From the IMG/VR virus record IMGVR_UViG_3300020020_000038, positions 1 through 53,478 of that record: a DNA stretch of 53,478 bases; one strand, 5' to 3'. Every line of letters starts with the position of its first letter. The stretch's first letter is position 1. Shown in pieces: positions 21,542-28,621 of this stretch. The notes under the pieces were generated by a model, which was not told the DNA's origin, searched no databases, and saw only the letters and a list, made by a program, of their open reading frames with translations. The translations under genes were made by a program, and so were the position numbers. Source of the DNA: a virus.

Positions 21542-21894
21542 AGCGTGGAGGGCGACTCCGGTCAATGTCGGCGAAGCGACGCGGAGAGAAACGGACGCGG
21601 CACGAGGTGATCGCCGAGGTCGTCGCCAGGGACGGCGCACGATGCCGAGCACAGTTCCTAGTGATCGAGATCGCCTGTAGCGGTCCACTGGACGCTGACG
21701 AGTGGGACCAGCGCGGGGTACGCCCAGGAGGGCACTTGGACCCGGCGAACGTCCAGCTCCTCTGCCGGGCGCATCACGACTGGAAGACGGAGCACCCCGT
21801 GGAGGCCGCGAGAGCCGGTTTACGGCCGTTTCCCCGGAACTACACCGGGGAGGACGGAAACGCGTCCCGGACGATGCCCCTGAACCCCACGTAG
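21538..21894 (+). CDS. HNH endonuclease
   Basis: A 118-aa HNH protein. Residues about 35-85 include ARDGARCRA, CSGPLDADEWDQRG and HLDPANVQLLCRAHHDWK; GGHLDPAN with LLCRAHHD is the second half of the HNH motif. The Cys of the first CXXC is not a perfect pair, so it may be degenerate. GTG 21538 (GTGA overlap) is selected. It ends the plus-strand run, and the stop is inside a structured convergent region. Confidence 0.75.
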   Translation: MKRGGRLRSMSAKRRGEKRTRHEVIAEVVARDGARCRAQFLVIEIACSGPLDADEWDQRGVRPGGHLDPANVQLLCRAHHDWKTEHPVEAARAGLRPFPRNYTGEDGNASRTMPLNPT

Positions 21895-21949
21895 CGGTAG
21901 CTCAGCGCCGATTCCCGGGGCCTGGAGGCCCTCCGGGCAGCTTTACCGC
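21894..21949. terminator. structured element between convergent genes
   Basis: Outer arms GCGGTAGCT (21894-21902) and AGCTTTACCGC (21939-21949) pair with a TT bulge. The inner arms CCCGG (21914-21918) and CCGGG (21933-21937) enclose GGGCCTGGAGGCCC. It lies between the plus-strand HNH stop and the minus-strand glycosyltransferase stop and may serve both as terminator. The string GGTAGCTCAG is tRNA-like but no tRNA fold exists. Confidence 0.5.
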
Positions 21950-23177
21950 CCAGAAACCGCCTGCGGGCGCCAGGCACGCTCGATTTCGACGGCTTCGGCC
22001 CACACTTCAGCCGTCCGCCAGGCGTTCCCTTCGACCGTCAACCGGCCGGCCACCTCACGACCCGCTGCCGACTGCTCCGCACGGAGCGCCGGGTCCCGGA
22101 CGAGGGACCGCAACGCCCGCAGCCAGTCTTTCGGCTTGGCAGCCAACGCGCCGCAGCCGAGCGCGGCGAGACGCTGGTACTCGGGGCGGGGCGACGCAAC
22201 CCACGGCACCCCCGCCGCGGACAGCTCCAGCGGTTTGAGCCAGGACTTGGCCTCGTTGAACCGGGACTCCGCCAGCGGCGCGACACCGACGCCGAGCTGG
22301 GCGACGGCTTCGATCCAGCCGTCGTACCCGATCGGACCGGTCATGGGGACTTCCACCCCCAGCTCACGGTCGGCCCCGGTGGAGTCACCGACGACCAGGA
22401 ACCGGCCGCCGTCGCGCAGTAGAGACGCGACAGCGCCGCCCATGACGGCGAGATCGCCGGGATGGGAGTGGGTGGAGCCGGGCCAACCGACGAGATCGGA
22501 GTCCTCGTGCGGGGTGTCAAGGAACCGGGCCGGGACGTAGTTCTCGATGACCCGGGCGTTCCCCCGTCCGTAGCGGCCGGCGAGGGCGGGCGTGGAGACG
22601 GTGGTGAGGGTGGCGGAAGCGGCAGCTTCCTTGGCGGCGAGCCACGAATGACGAGGGAACGACCCGAGGAACTTGACGTACAGGTCGAGGGCGAGCCGGT
22701 TGAGCATGGACTGGGACAGGGCGTCAGGATCGCGGCCTTCGGCACGGAGCCGGGTGAGGACCATCTCAGCGATGTGTTGCCGGGTGGAGTCGGACTCGTA
22801 GGACCAGAGCCGACCCGAGCGCCGATCGGGGTGCATCATCACCCACGCGGGATTGGCCGGATCGATGTGGGACAGATCATCGTCGAGGTCGACGACGACG
22901 GCGACACCCTTGGCACGCCAGAACGGGATAGCGGCGGCGACGTCGGGGACGGTCGGCCGTTGGAACACGAGCAGATCGGCGTCCTCCGGGCAGTGGGCTT
23001 CGATGACGGCGTCGCCTTTCATGATGACACGCAGCCCGGTGTCGGCGTCCTTGCGGGGTTCGTTGATGACGACTTCGATGTCAGGGTGAGCCTCGTGGAT
23101 GGCGCGGGCAGGCCAGATCAGGCGGACATTCAATGGCCGCACGCCCAAAGGTCGGCAGGCCAGACATATACCTTCAT
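21943..23177 (-). CDS. GT-B glycosyltransferase, frameshift near the N-terminus
   Basis: ATG 23177 gives MKVYVWPADLWACGH and then a stop in frame; the rest of the protein (LNVRLIWPARAIHEAHPDIEV...) is read one base off, from about 23132 to 21943. Joined, it is a glycosyltransferase of roughly 410 aa: a central VVVDLDDDLSHIDPAN, then SAAGVPWVASPRPEYQRL, the sugar-nucleotide-binding loop of GT4-like enzymes. The ATGA overlap with the HNH-AP2 gene supports the 23177 start. A one-base indel in the assembly is likely; a GTG at 23144 could rescue a shorter form. Confidence 0.7.
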
Positions 23178-23695
23178 CGTGCGGCAGGCTCACCCGCCAC
23201 GACGGAACCCCCTTCTGCGGAGGCGTTGTTGAGGCGAGCGAACTCACCCCACGCGGCCTCCGCCGCTCGATCGTAGGCATCAGCGGCCTCGGCTTCCGTT
23301 CCGAAGGCCCCCAGGTACCGCGTGCGGCCGTCGATGTGAATGTGGGAGACCCACCGATTGTGAACACCGTTGCGCGATTTGATCGAGACGCCCTTGTAGC
23401 GGGAGGTGCGACCCCGCTTGCGATTCGGCCCAGCGTTGGCCCGGTTCTGCGCCTTGGACGCGAAGCGCAGGTTGGAGGTCCGATTGTCGAGAGGGTCGCC
23501 GTTCTCATGGTCGACACGTTGATCAGGCCCAGCGCCAGCGATGAGACGGTGGAGGAACAGGAACATCTGCCCACGCATCGCCGCCACGTAGCCCTGAGCC
23601 GTGAGCTTCCAGACGAACCCGGCGACCAACTCGCGGTCAGCGGCGTCGACTACAGCCCGGACCCCATCACCCAGTTCGATCCAATGGTCGGACAT
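23174..23695 (-). CDS. HNH homing endonuclease with AP2 DNA-binding domain
   Basis: A 173-aa protein. The HNH core at about 55-85 reads VDHENGDPLDNRTSNLRFAS. The AP2/ERF domain at about 105-155 reads SRYKGVSIK, NRWVSHIHIDGRTRYLGAF, GTEAEAADAYDRAA. AP2-HNH fusions are typical mobile homing endonucleases. Start ATG 23695 is chosen for the TATGTT 7 nt upstream. It lies between a methyltransferase and a glycosyltransferase and may have carried neighbours with it. Confidence 0.9.
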   Translation of the reverse strand: MSDHWIELGDGVRAVVDAADRELVAGFVWKLTAQGYVAAMRGQMFLFLHRLIAGAGPDQRVDHENGDPLDNRTSNLRFASKAQNRANAGPNRKRGRTSRYKGVSIKSRNGVHNRWVSHIHIDGRTRYLGAFGTEAEAADAYDRAAEAAWGEFARLNNASAEGGSVVAGEPAAR

Positions 23696-23702
23696 TTCGG
23701 CC

Positions 23703-23708
23703 AACATA
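23703..23708 (-). promoter_or_regulatory. extended -10, leaderless HNH-AP2 gene
   Basis: TGC-TATGTT on the minus strand, 7 nt from ATG 23695. Confidence 0.6.
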
Positions 23709-23726
23709 GCACCCGACCGCACGCGT

Positions 23727-24935
23727 TCATCCGATCACCTCGAAGCGGGGGCAGGGCACGACCAGCTTGCCGCCAGCGGCGAGGTAGGCGGCTTCCCGTT
23801 TGGTGAACTCCGTCAGGAACTGCCAGGGCAGCACGAGCGCATACTCCGGGTGGGCGGCACGCATCGCCGATTCGGGCCAGATCGGGATGTCGGTGCCGAC
23901 GGTACGCAGCCCGTACTTCTGGGGTTGCCGTTCGGCGATCCCTTGGATGAGAGACGAGTCGAGCCCGAAGAACTGCAACAGAGTGTTGCCCTTGGTGGAG
24001 GCGCCGTAGCCCCAGACCTTGTCGCCGCGGCGGGCAGCGGAAGTCAGGAACCCGGAGACGTCGGCGGCGAGGACGTTGACGGCGTGCCAGAACGCCATCC
24101 ACGGGTCGGGCGTGTTGACGGCGGTCCACAGTTCCTCGGCGAGCAAGGCGTCGAGGCGGAACTGGCCGACGTCGCGCCACGGTTGGGAACCGATCTTGCG
24201 GACGTCGGCGATCTCGTGGGTGGCGAACACGCGCAGCGATCCGCCGTTGACGGTGTTCAGTTCGGCGTCGAGCACTTGGAACCCGAAGGCCCGCAGCGTG
24301 TCGGTGAGGGTGGTGAGGGAGTAGTAGCGGGCGTGCTCGTGGCAGATGGCGTCGAAGGCGAGCTGGCGGAGCATGAGCGGGGCATAGGCGAGTTGGATGA
24401 CGAACACCCCGTCGGCGGCAAGCATTTGACGGACCGCCCACAGGAACGGCCCGGGGTCCATCAGGTCGTAGAACATGGCGGCGCAGGTCACGACGTCGGC
24501 CGGCCCGTACTTGTCGACGATCCGGTCGGCGACATCCAACGTGAACGGCTCTTGTACGACGAGGTCAGCGTGGCGTTCGCACTCCACCCGGAACGAGTCA
24601 TCGGCGGGGTCGACCCCGACGCGCTTCGCCTCGTCGGACACGTAGGACAGGAGGGTGCCGTCGTTGGAGGCGATGTCGACCCACACGTCGTAGCCGACGA
24701 CTTGCTCGACGGCCATGACGATGTCGTGCAGCTCGAACCGCATCGTCTGGTTGACACCGGACCGATACCAGTAGCGGCCCCACATCAGCTCGGCGGGCGG
24801 CTGGGCGGCGAGGTGCACGAGGCCGTCGCCATCCATCTGCATTTGGAGCGGGAACGGATCGGCGCGAGGAACCTCGTCGAGGGCGAGGAAGTCCGAGACG
24901 TACAGGTCACCGAGGGAGAACAAGTCAGTCGTCAT
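23727..24935 (-). CDS. SAM-dependent sugar C-methyltransferase (NovU/TylC3-like)
   Basis: A 402-aa protein. The N-terminal ~85 residues correspond to the usual zinc-binding lead domain of this family but lack the four Cys. The SAM-binding core has VDIASNDGTLLSYVSD (about 95-110) and GVDPADDSF. CHEHARYYSLTTL (about 200-212) is the conserved CHEHxxYYS-type motif. The C-terminal domain holds VWGYGASTKGNTLLQFFGL. These enzymes C-methylate nucleotide-linked deoxysugars or related keto-sugars. Start ATG 24935 is set by the shared divergent promoter. Missing zinc ligands are unusual and might mean altered substrate. Confidence 0.85.
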   Translation of the reverse strand: MTTDLFSLGDLYVSDFLALDEVPRADPFPLQMQMDGDGLVHLAAQPPAELMWGRYWYRSGVNQTMRFELHDIVMAVEQVVGYDVWVDIASNDGTLLSYVSDEAKRVGVDPADDSFRVECERHADLVVQEPFTLDVADRIVDKYGPADVVTCAAMFYDLMDPGPFLWAVRQMLAADGVFVIQLAYAPLMLRQLAFDAICHEHARYYSLTTLTDTLRAFGFQVLDAELNTVNGGSLRVFATHEIADVRKIGSQPWRDVGQFRLDALLAEELWTAVNTPDPWMAFWHAVNVLAADVSGFLTSAARRGDKVWGYGASTKGNTLLQFFGLDSSLIQGIAERQPQKYGLRTVGTDIPIWPESAMRAAHPEYALVLPWQFLTEFTKREAAYLAAGGKLVVPCPRFEVIG

Positions 24936-24944
24936 ATCGGGCGT

Positions 24945-24954
24945 AGTGTAATCT
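24945..24954. promoter_or_regulatory. overlapping divergent -10 elements
   Basis: Only 25 bp separate ATG 24935 (minus) and ATG 24961 (plus). TAATCT (24949-24954, plus) lies 6 nt from its ATG, and TACACT (24945-24950, minus) lies 9 nt from its ATG. The hexamers overlap, so the two genes may compete for polymerase. Confidence 0.5.
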
Positions 24955-24960
24955 AGGTTT

Positions 24961-25935
24961 ATGGCCAGAGTGTTGATCATCAATCACGGCGGATCGACCG
25001 TGTGCGGCATCCACGACTTGGGTTCGAGGATGGCGATGCGGCTCCGCGACGAGACCGACTTGCACGTCGGGTACGCGGCGTGCTCGACGGCGGACGAGTA
25101 CCGGAAGGCGCGTGCCGACCATGACCCGGACGCCGTGATCGTGAATTACCGGGCGGACCTGGCGCCGTGGTGGAGGCAGGTCGCTCACGAGCCGGGCGGG
25201 GTCCGGTGGGCGGTGGCGCACAACTACGAGCCCGGGAACCTTGTGCAGCACGCCCAGACGATCCGTAGCCACGGCTTCGATCGAGTCCTGGCGCTCGACC
25301 CCCCGTTGTACGCCGGCACCGCTTGGGCCGAACACGGGGTGGACATCGTCGGGCGGCCACTCCCACCGACAGCCAGGACAGTTCCGGGAGACGGCCCGGC
25401 GCGCATCGGGACGTTCGGGTTCGCCTTCCCGCACAAGGGGTTCGTCGAGGTGGCCCGCGAGGTCAACATGACGCTCGCCGAGGGCACGTTCGATCTGCAC
25501 ATGCCGGAGGCATGGTTCAACGGCGCCGAGGGGCGGCCGTTGTACGGGCCGGCGATCCTCGATTCGTGCCGGGACCAGATCGATCACGGAGGCCGGATCA
25601 CGTTCCATCACACGTCGAACCACCTGCCGTCGCCTGACCTGGTGGACAGGCTCGGCAAGAACGATGTCAACATACTCCTGTACGCGCCGGGCCAGCCCGA
25701 CGCCGGACTGTCGTCGGCACTCGACTACCTGATTGCGGCGCGCCGGCCGGCGATCGTGACGGATTGCGCCATGTTTCGGCACGGACTCCCGCACGTCGCG
25801 GTTTGGCCGGCCGTCACGTTGCGCGACGTCCTCAACCATCGGGAGCAGTGGGAGCGACAGGCGACAGCGTTGTGGTGGGCGCACACCGGCCGATTCTCCA
25901 GCGACATCGAGACGGTCCTTGACCGATGGGCGTGA
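24961..25935 (+). CDS. putative GT-B glycosyltransferase
   Basis: A 324-aa protein starting MARVLIINHGGSTVCGIHDLG, the N-terminal nucleotide-sugar domain pattern of GT-B enzymes. FGFAFPHKGFVEV (about 160-172) is the linker/donor loop, and YAPGQPDAGLSSALDYLIAARRPAIVTDC carries the C-terminal sugar-binding block. No acceptor can be named. It begins a four-gene plus-strand unit ending in FkbM. Confidence 0.75.
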   Translation: MARVLIINHGGSTVCGIHDLGSRMAMRLRDETDLHVGYAACSTADEYRKARADHDPDAVIVNYRADLAPWWRQVAHEPGGVRWAVAHNYEPGNLVQHAQTIRSHGFDRVLALDPPLYAGTAWAEHGVDIVGRPLPPTARTVPGDGPARIGTFGFAFPHKGFVEVAREVNMTLAEGTFDLHMPEAWFNGAEGRPLYGPAILDSCRDQIDHGGRITFHHTSNHLPSPDLVDRLGKNDVNILLYAPGQPDAGLSSALDYLIAARRPAIVTDCAMFRHGLPHVAVWPAVTLRDVLNHREQWERQATALWWAHTGRFSSDIETVLDRWA

Positions 25936-26060
25936 GCGACGACGAGTGCGTTTGCGGGCACCCCCACGTCTGGCACACGCTTGACGAGACACGTTGCCAG
26001 TTCCATTGCGGCAACCCTGAACGATGCCCATGCACCGGATACGAGGAGGCCCAGCGATGA
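25932..26060 (+). CDS. Cys/His-rich zinc microprotein (42 aa)
   Basis: GTG 25932 overlaps the glycosyltransferase stop (GTGA); an ATG six bases earlier is an alternative. CVCGHPHVWH, CQFHCGN and CPC give seven Cys/His in 30 residues, so it must bind metal. Stop overlaps the next ATG. Function unknown. Confidence 0.65.
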   Translation: MSDDECVCGHPHVWHTLDETRCQFHCGNPERCPCTGYEEAQR

Positions 26061-26275
26061 TCGGACTACCACACAGCGAAGGCGCAGCGATCCACCGGCG
26101 CCCACCAAGCGAAGTGATGCGCGCCACCGTCGACCTGGAGCACGCCTGGAGTCACCCCAAAGTGACCATCGTCCCCGCCCGACGCCGCAAACCCCGCCAA
26201 CGCTGGTGCGCCCACTGCGCTGGCAATCACGCCGAGACCGAATGTCCGAGCCGACCTGAACGGCCCGACCGATGA
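26057..26275 (+). CDS. zinc-knuckle microprotein (72 aa)
   Basis: ATG 26057 overlaps the stop of the 42-aa gene. The C-terminus has CAHCAGNHAETEC (CX2CX3HX4C), one residue shorter than the retroviral knuckle, after a basic region VPARRRKPRQRW. Probably binds RNA or single-stranded DNA. The pair of zinc microproteins links the glycosyltransferase to FkbM. Confidence 0.65.
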   Translation: MIGLPHSEGAAIHRRPPSEVMRATVDLEHAWSHPKVTIVPARRRKPRQRWCAHCAGNHAETECPSRPERPDR

Positions 26276-26910
26276 CGTGGTACAGCCAGGCCGGACAGGA
26301 CAAGTGGGTGAGTGAGCAGATGCGAGCCTTGACCGGACGGAGCACGGGATGGTTCGTGGACGTCGGCGCCTACGACGGAATCTCCACGAGCAACACGTAC
26401 GCCTTGGAGCAGGCCGGCTGGCAAGGCTTGTGCGTCGAGCCCGGCCCGAGCTTCGAACAACTGAAGATGAACCGGAGTTGCGCCGTCACACGGCAGGCAG
26501 CATCAAACTTCACGGGAGGCGTCCGATTCGACGGGATGAGCGTCATCGCCGACGATGGAGCACCCGTGCACGGCGAGAGCTACGTGCCGTGCGCCACCCT
26601 CGACTACCTGATGGACAGCGCCGGCATCCCACACGTCGTCGACTACCTGTCGATCGATGTCGAGGGCCACGAACCCGAAGTGCTCGACGGCATCAACTTC
26701 GCCCGCCGACACTTCCGGTTCATCACCATCGAACACAACGCCTACCGAGACGGCCCAGCCCTAAAGACGGCGATCCACGACCACTTGACCGCAGCCGGAT
26801 TCATCCGGGCAGTCGACAACGCCGGATGCGTCGACCCGTGCCCGCCACCGGCCTACCCCGGGTGCCCGTTCGAGGACTGGTACATCAACCGGACCGTCCG
26901 CCGAACGTAG
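26272..26910 (+). CDS. FkbM-family methyltransferase
   Basis: A 212-aa O-methyltransferase of the FkbM group, which often methylates sugars or peptides. SAM site GWFVDVGAYDGISTSNTYA (26-44), then EPGPSFEQL and LSIDVEGHEPEVLDGI (about 126-141), the signature IDVEG-E motif. The C-terminus CPFEDWYINRTV is typical. ATG 26272 overlaps the previous stop. With the C-methyltransferase and four glycosyltransferases it suggests a decorated glycan. Confidence 0.9.
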   Translation: MTWYSQAGQDKWVSEQMRALTGRSTGWFVDVGAYDGISTSNTYALEQAGWQGLCVEPGPSFEQLKMNRSCAVTRQAASNFTGGVRFDGMSVIADDGAPVHGESYVPCATLDYLMDSAGIPHVVDYLSIDVEGHEPEVLDGINFARRHFRFITIEHNAYRDGPALKTAIHDHLTAAGFIRAVDNAGCVDPCPPPAYPGCPFEDWYINRTVRRT

Positions 26911-26912
26911 CT

Positions 26913-27644
26913 CTACTTGCCGAACGTGGCGGCGCGCCGTTCGTACGTGTGCCGATCACCGCGCATCAACGCCCCCGTGCCGTGGAGGTCACGAGATTCG
27001 TGTGAGATGACGCCGGGTAGCAGCCGCTCCGGCTTGCCTGAGACGACACACCACGCCTTCACCGACCGCTCGGCCAGATGGCCGGCCCAGATGTTGTCGG
27101 CCCACACGTCGAAGAGCGGCTCGAACCAATCCATGAATAGTTCAAGGTCTTCCATTCGCCACGCCATCCCCTGAGTCGACGGCCACGCATCGAACGGGGG
27201 AAACGACGGATCAACCCCGACCGTAGCCATCCCAGCGTTGTACGCCTCGGCGAACCCGGCAATGGCGAGCATCCAGTTCCCGGCCGACGCATAGCCAGCA
27301 TTGAACGCGACCGGGCCGGGCGCCTCGGCGAGGAGCCGGTCGCAACGATCGACGAGCCCGTCGTCGAGGATCGTCATGTCGTCCTGCAACAGGATCACGT
27401 TGTCGGCGGCAGTGAGGACGTACTTGGCGAGGATGAACCAACCGGTGAAGTCGTAGAACGCGGGGAGATGCTCCCGGTTGCCGGCCCATTCCCGAGCGAC
27501 GATCGCGTTGAGGCCGGAGAGACGGTCAACGGGGCGAGGCCCGACGAACACGTAGCGGTGGGGCACCCGGGCGAACCGGGCCTCAGCCTCCCGCTCGATC
27601 AGCAAGTCTTGACTATGGATGGTCACGAACACCTCGACCGTCAT
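26913..27644 (-). CDS. putative GT-A glycosyltransferase
   Basis: A 243-aa protein from ATG 27644. VEVFVTIHSQDLLIEREAEA, then NVILLQDDMTILDDGLVD with a QDD metal-binding (DXD-like) motif near 95-105, and FDVWADNIWAGHLAERSVKAW. The layout fits a small GT-A transferase of the kind found in phage capsid- or DNA-decoration clusters. A longer frame to 27734 would run into the divergent gene and is not used. Confidence 0.65.
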   Translation of the reverse strand: MTVEVFVTIHSQDLLIEREAEARFARVPHRYVFVGPRPVDRLSGLNAIVAREWAGNREHLPAFYDFTGWFILAKYVLTAADNVILLQDDMTILDDGLVDRCDRLLAEAPGPVAFNAGYASAGNWMLAIAGFAEAYNAGMATVGVDPSFPPFDAWPSTQGMAWRMEDLELFMDWFEPLFDVWADNIWAGHLAERSVKAWCVVSGKPERLLPGVISHESRDLHGTGALMRGDRHTYERRAATFGK

Positions 27645-27650
27645 GCCACC

Positions 27651-27656
27651 ATTATC
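27651..27656 (-). promoter_or_regulatory. -10 element, leaderless
   Basis: GATAAT, 6 nt from ATG 27644. The opposite gene begins at 27660, so only 15 bp lie between the two starts. Confidence 0.55.
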
Positions 27657-27659
27657 GCC

Positions 27660-28319
27660 GTGACGCGGCTCAGCCACTGGTATCACGTGTACGCCGACGG
27701 GAACTGGGCGCAGCCCGTCACCGAGCATTGCCAAGCCCTTTGCAAAGGCGGACTCCTCGACGCGCTGGAGGGATGGTTCGTCGGGTTCGTCGGCAGCGAC
27801 GACAACATCGCCGCAGCCAGGTGCACACTCGATGTACTAGCGCCCGGCTACACCGTCGTAGCCGCGGCGCCGGTTGGGTGGGAGCAGGAGACGTTGGAGC
27901 CGCTCTGGGCGTGGACTCAGGACCATGACGGATTGGTCAGTTACGGCCACACGAAAGGCTCGGCGCACCCGAACCCGATCAATGATCCGTGGCGGCGCTG
28001 CATGGAGTACCACTGTTTCGTTGAGTGGCGGCGACCGGTGGAGGCGTTGACGGAGGGCGGCGCGTCTATCGCCGGGTCGCATTGGATCAAGGGCGGACCG
28101 TCATCCGTGCCGGGCTACGGGACGGGAGGCATGTTCGGCGGGAACTTCTGGTGGACGAGAGCCGAGCTGCTCCGTCAGAACCCGGCACCGGACCGGACTT
28201 CGAGGATGCACGCCGAGCATTGGCTCGGGCAACTGTCGGAGGTGACGCCGTTGACCGACGCCACGGTGTGCGATTTGAATACGGCGAGCATCGGGCGAGG
28301 CTGCCCCGACTGGGTCTAG
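27660..28319 (+). CDS. putative glycosyltransferase of the phage GNFWW type
   Basis: A 219-aa protein from GTG 27660. SHWYHVYADGNWAQPVTEHC at the start, VSYGHTKGSAHPNPINDPWR in the middle and GMFGGNFWWTRAELLRQNP toward the end. The last motif is typical of uncharacterised glycosyltransferases near phage sugar clusters. Its stop shares the palindromic CTAG with the stop of the convergent 101-aa gene. Confidence 0.65.
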   Translation: MTRLSHWYHVYADGNWAQPVTEHCQALCKGGLLDALEGWFVGFVGSDDNIAAARCTLDVLAPGYTVVAAAPVGWEQETLEPLWAWTQDHDGLVSYGHTKGSAHPNPINDPWRRCMEYHCFVEWRRPVEALTEGGASIAGSHWIKGGPSSVPGYGTGGMFGGNFWWTRAELLRQNPAPDRTSRMHAEHWLGQLSEVTPLTDATVCDLNTASIGRGCPDWV

Positions 28320-28621
28320 AGGTAGACGATGACGGTGTCGGAACCCTCTTCGGGCCAGACAGGCGTCGACAAGTCGAGGAACACCGGATGCCACGTGAGG
28401 TCCCACGAACCCAACTCGGCGGTGGGCAGCCAGCCGGACAGGTCGAGCGTCACGATACGCGCCTCGGGATCATCGATTTCCCCGGGCAGCACGACCGCCG
28501 CTCCGGTGGTGCAGTGCTTGCAGAGGCCGGTGACAGCGGACGCGGTGGCGAGCGTCAGGAGGCCGTGGAGTTGCCCGGTGAGCGAGTCGACCCCGGTGCG
28601 ATGCCGCCGCCACGTCGTCAT
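28316..28621 (-). CDS. hypothetical 101-aa protein, end of tail operon
   Basis: Starts with ATG 28621 overlapping the repeat-protein stop (ATGA). KHCTTGAAVVLPGEIDDPEARI followed by beta strands (DLTWHPVFLDLSTPVW). Likely a small tail or chaperone component; not recognised. Confidence 0.6.
   Translation of the reverse strand: MTTWRRHRTGVDSLTGQLHGLLTLATASAVTGLCKHCTTGAAVVLPGEIDDPEARIVTLDLSGWLPTAELGSWDLTWHPVFLDLSTPVWPEEGSDTVIVYL

Noticed and set aside
21894-21965. possible tRNA (GGTAGCTCAG motif)
   Set aside because: No acceptor stem of 7 bp, no anticodon arm and no T-loop consensus; better explained as a terminator-like structure.
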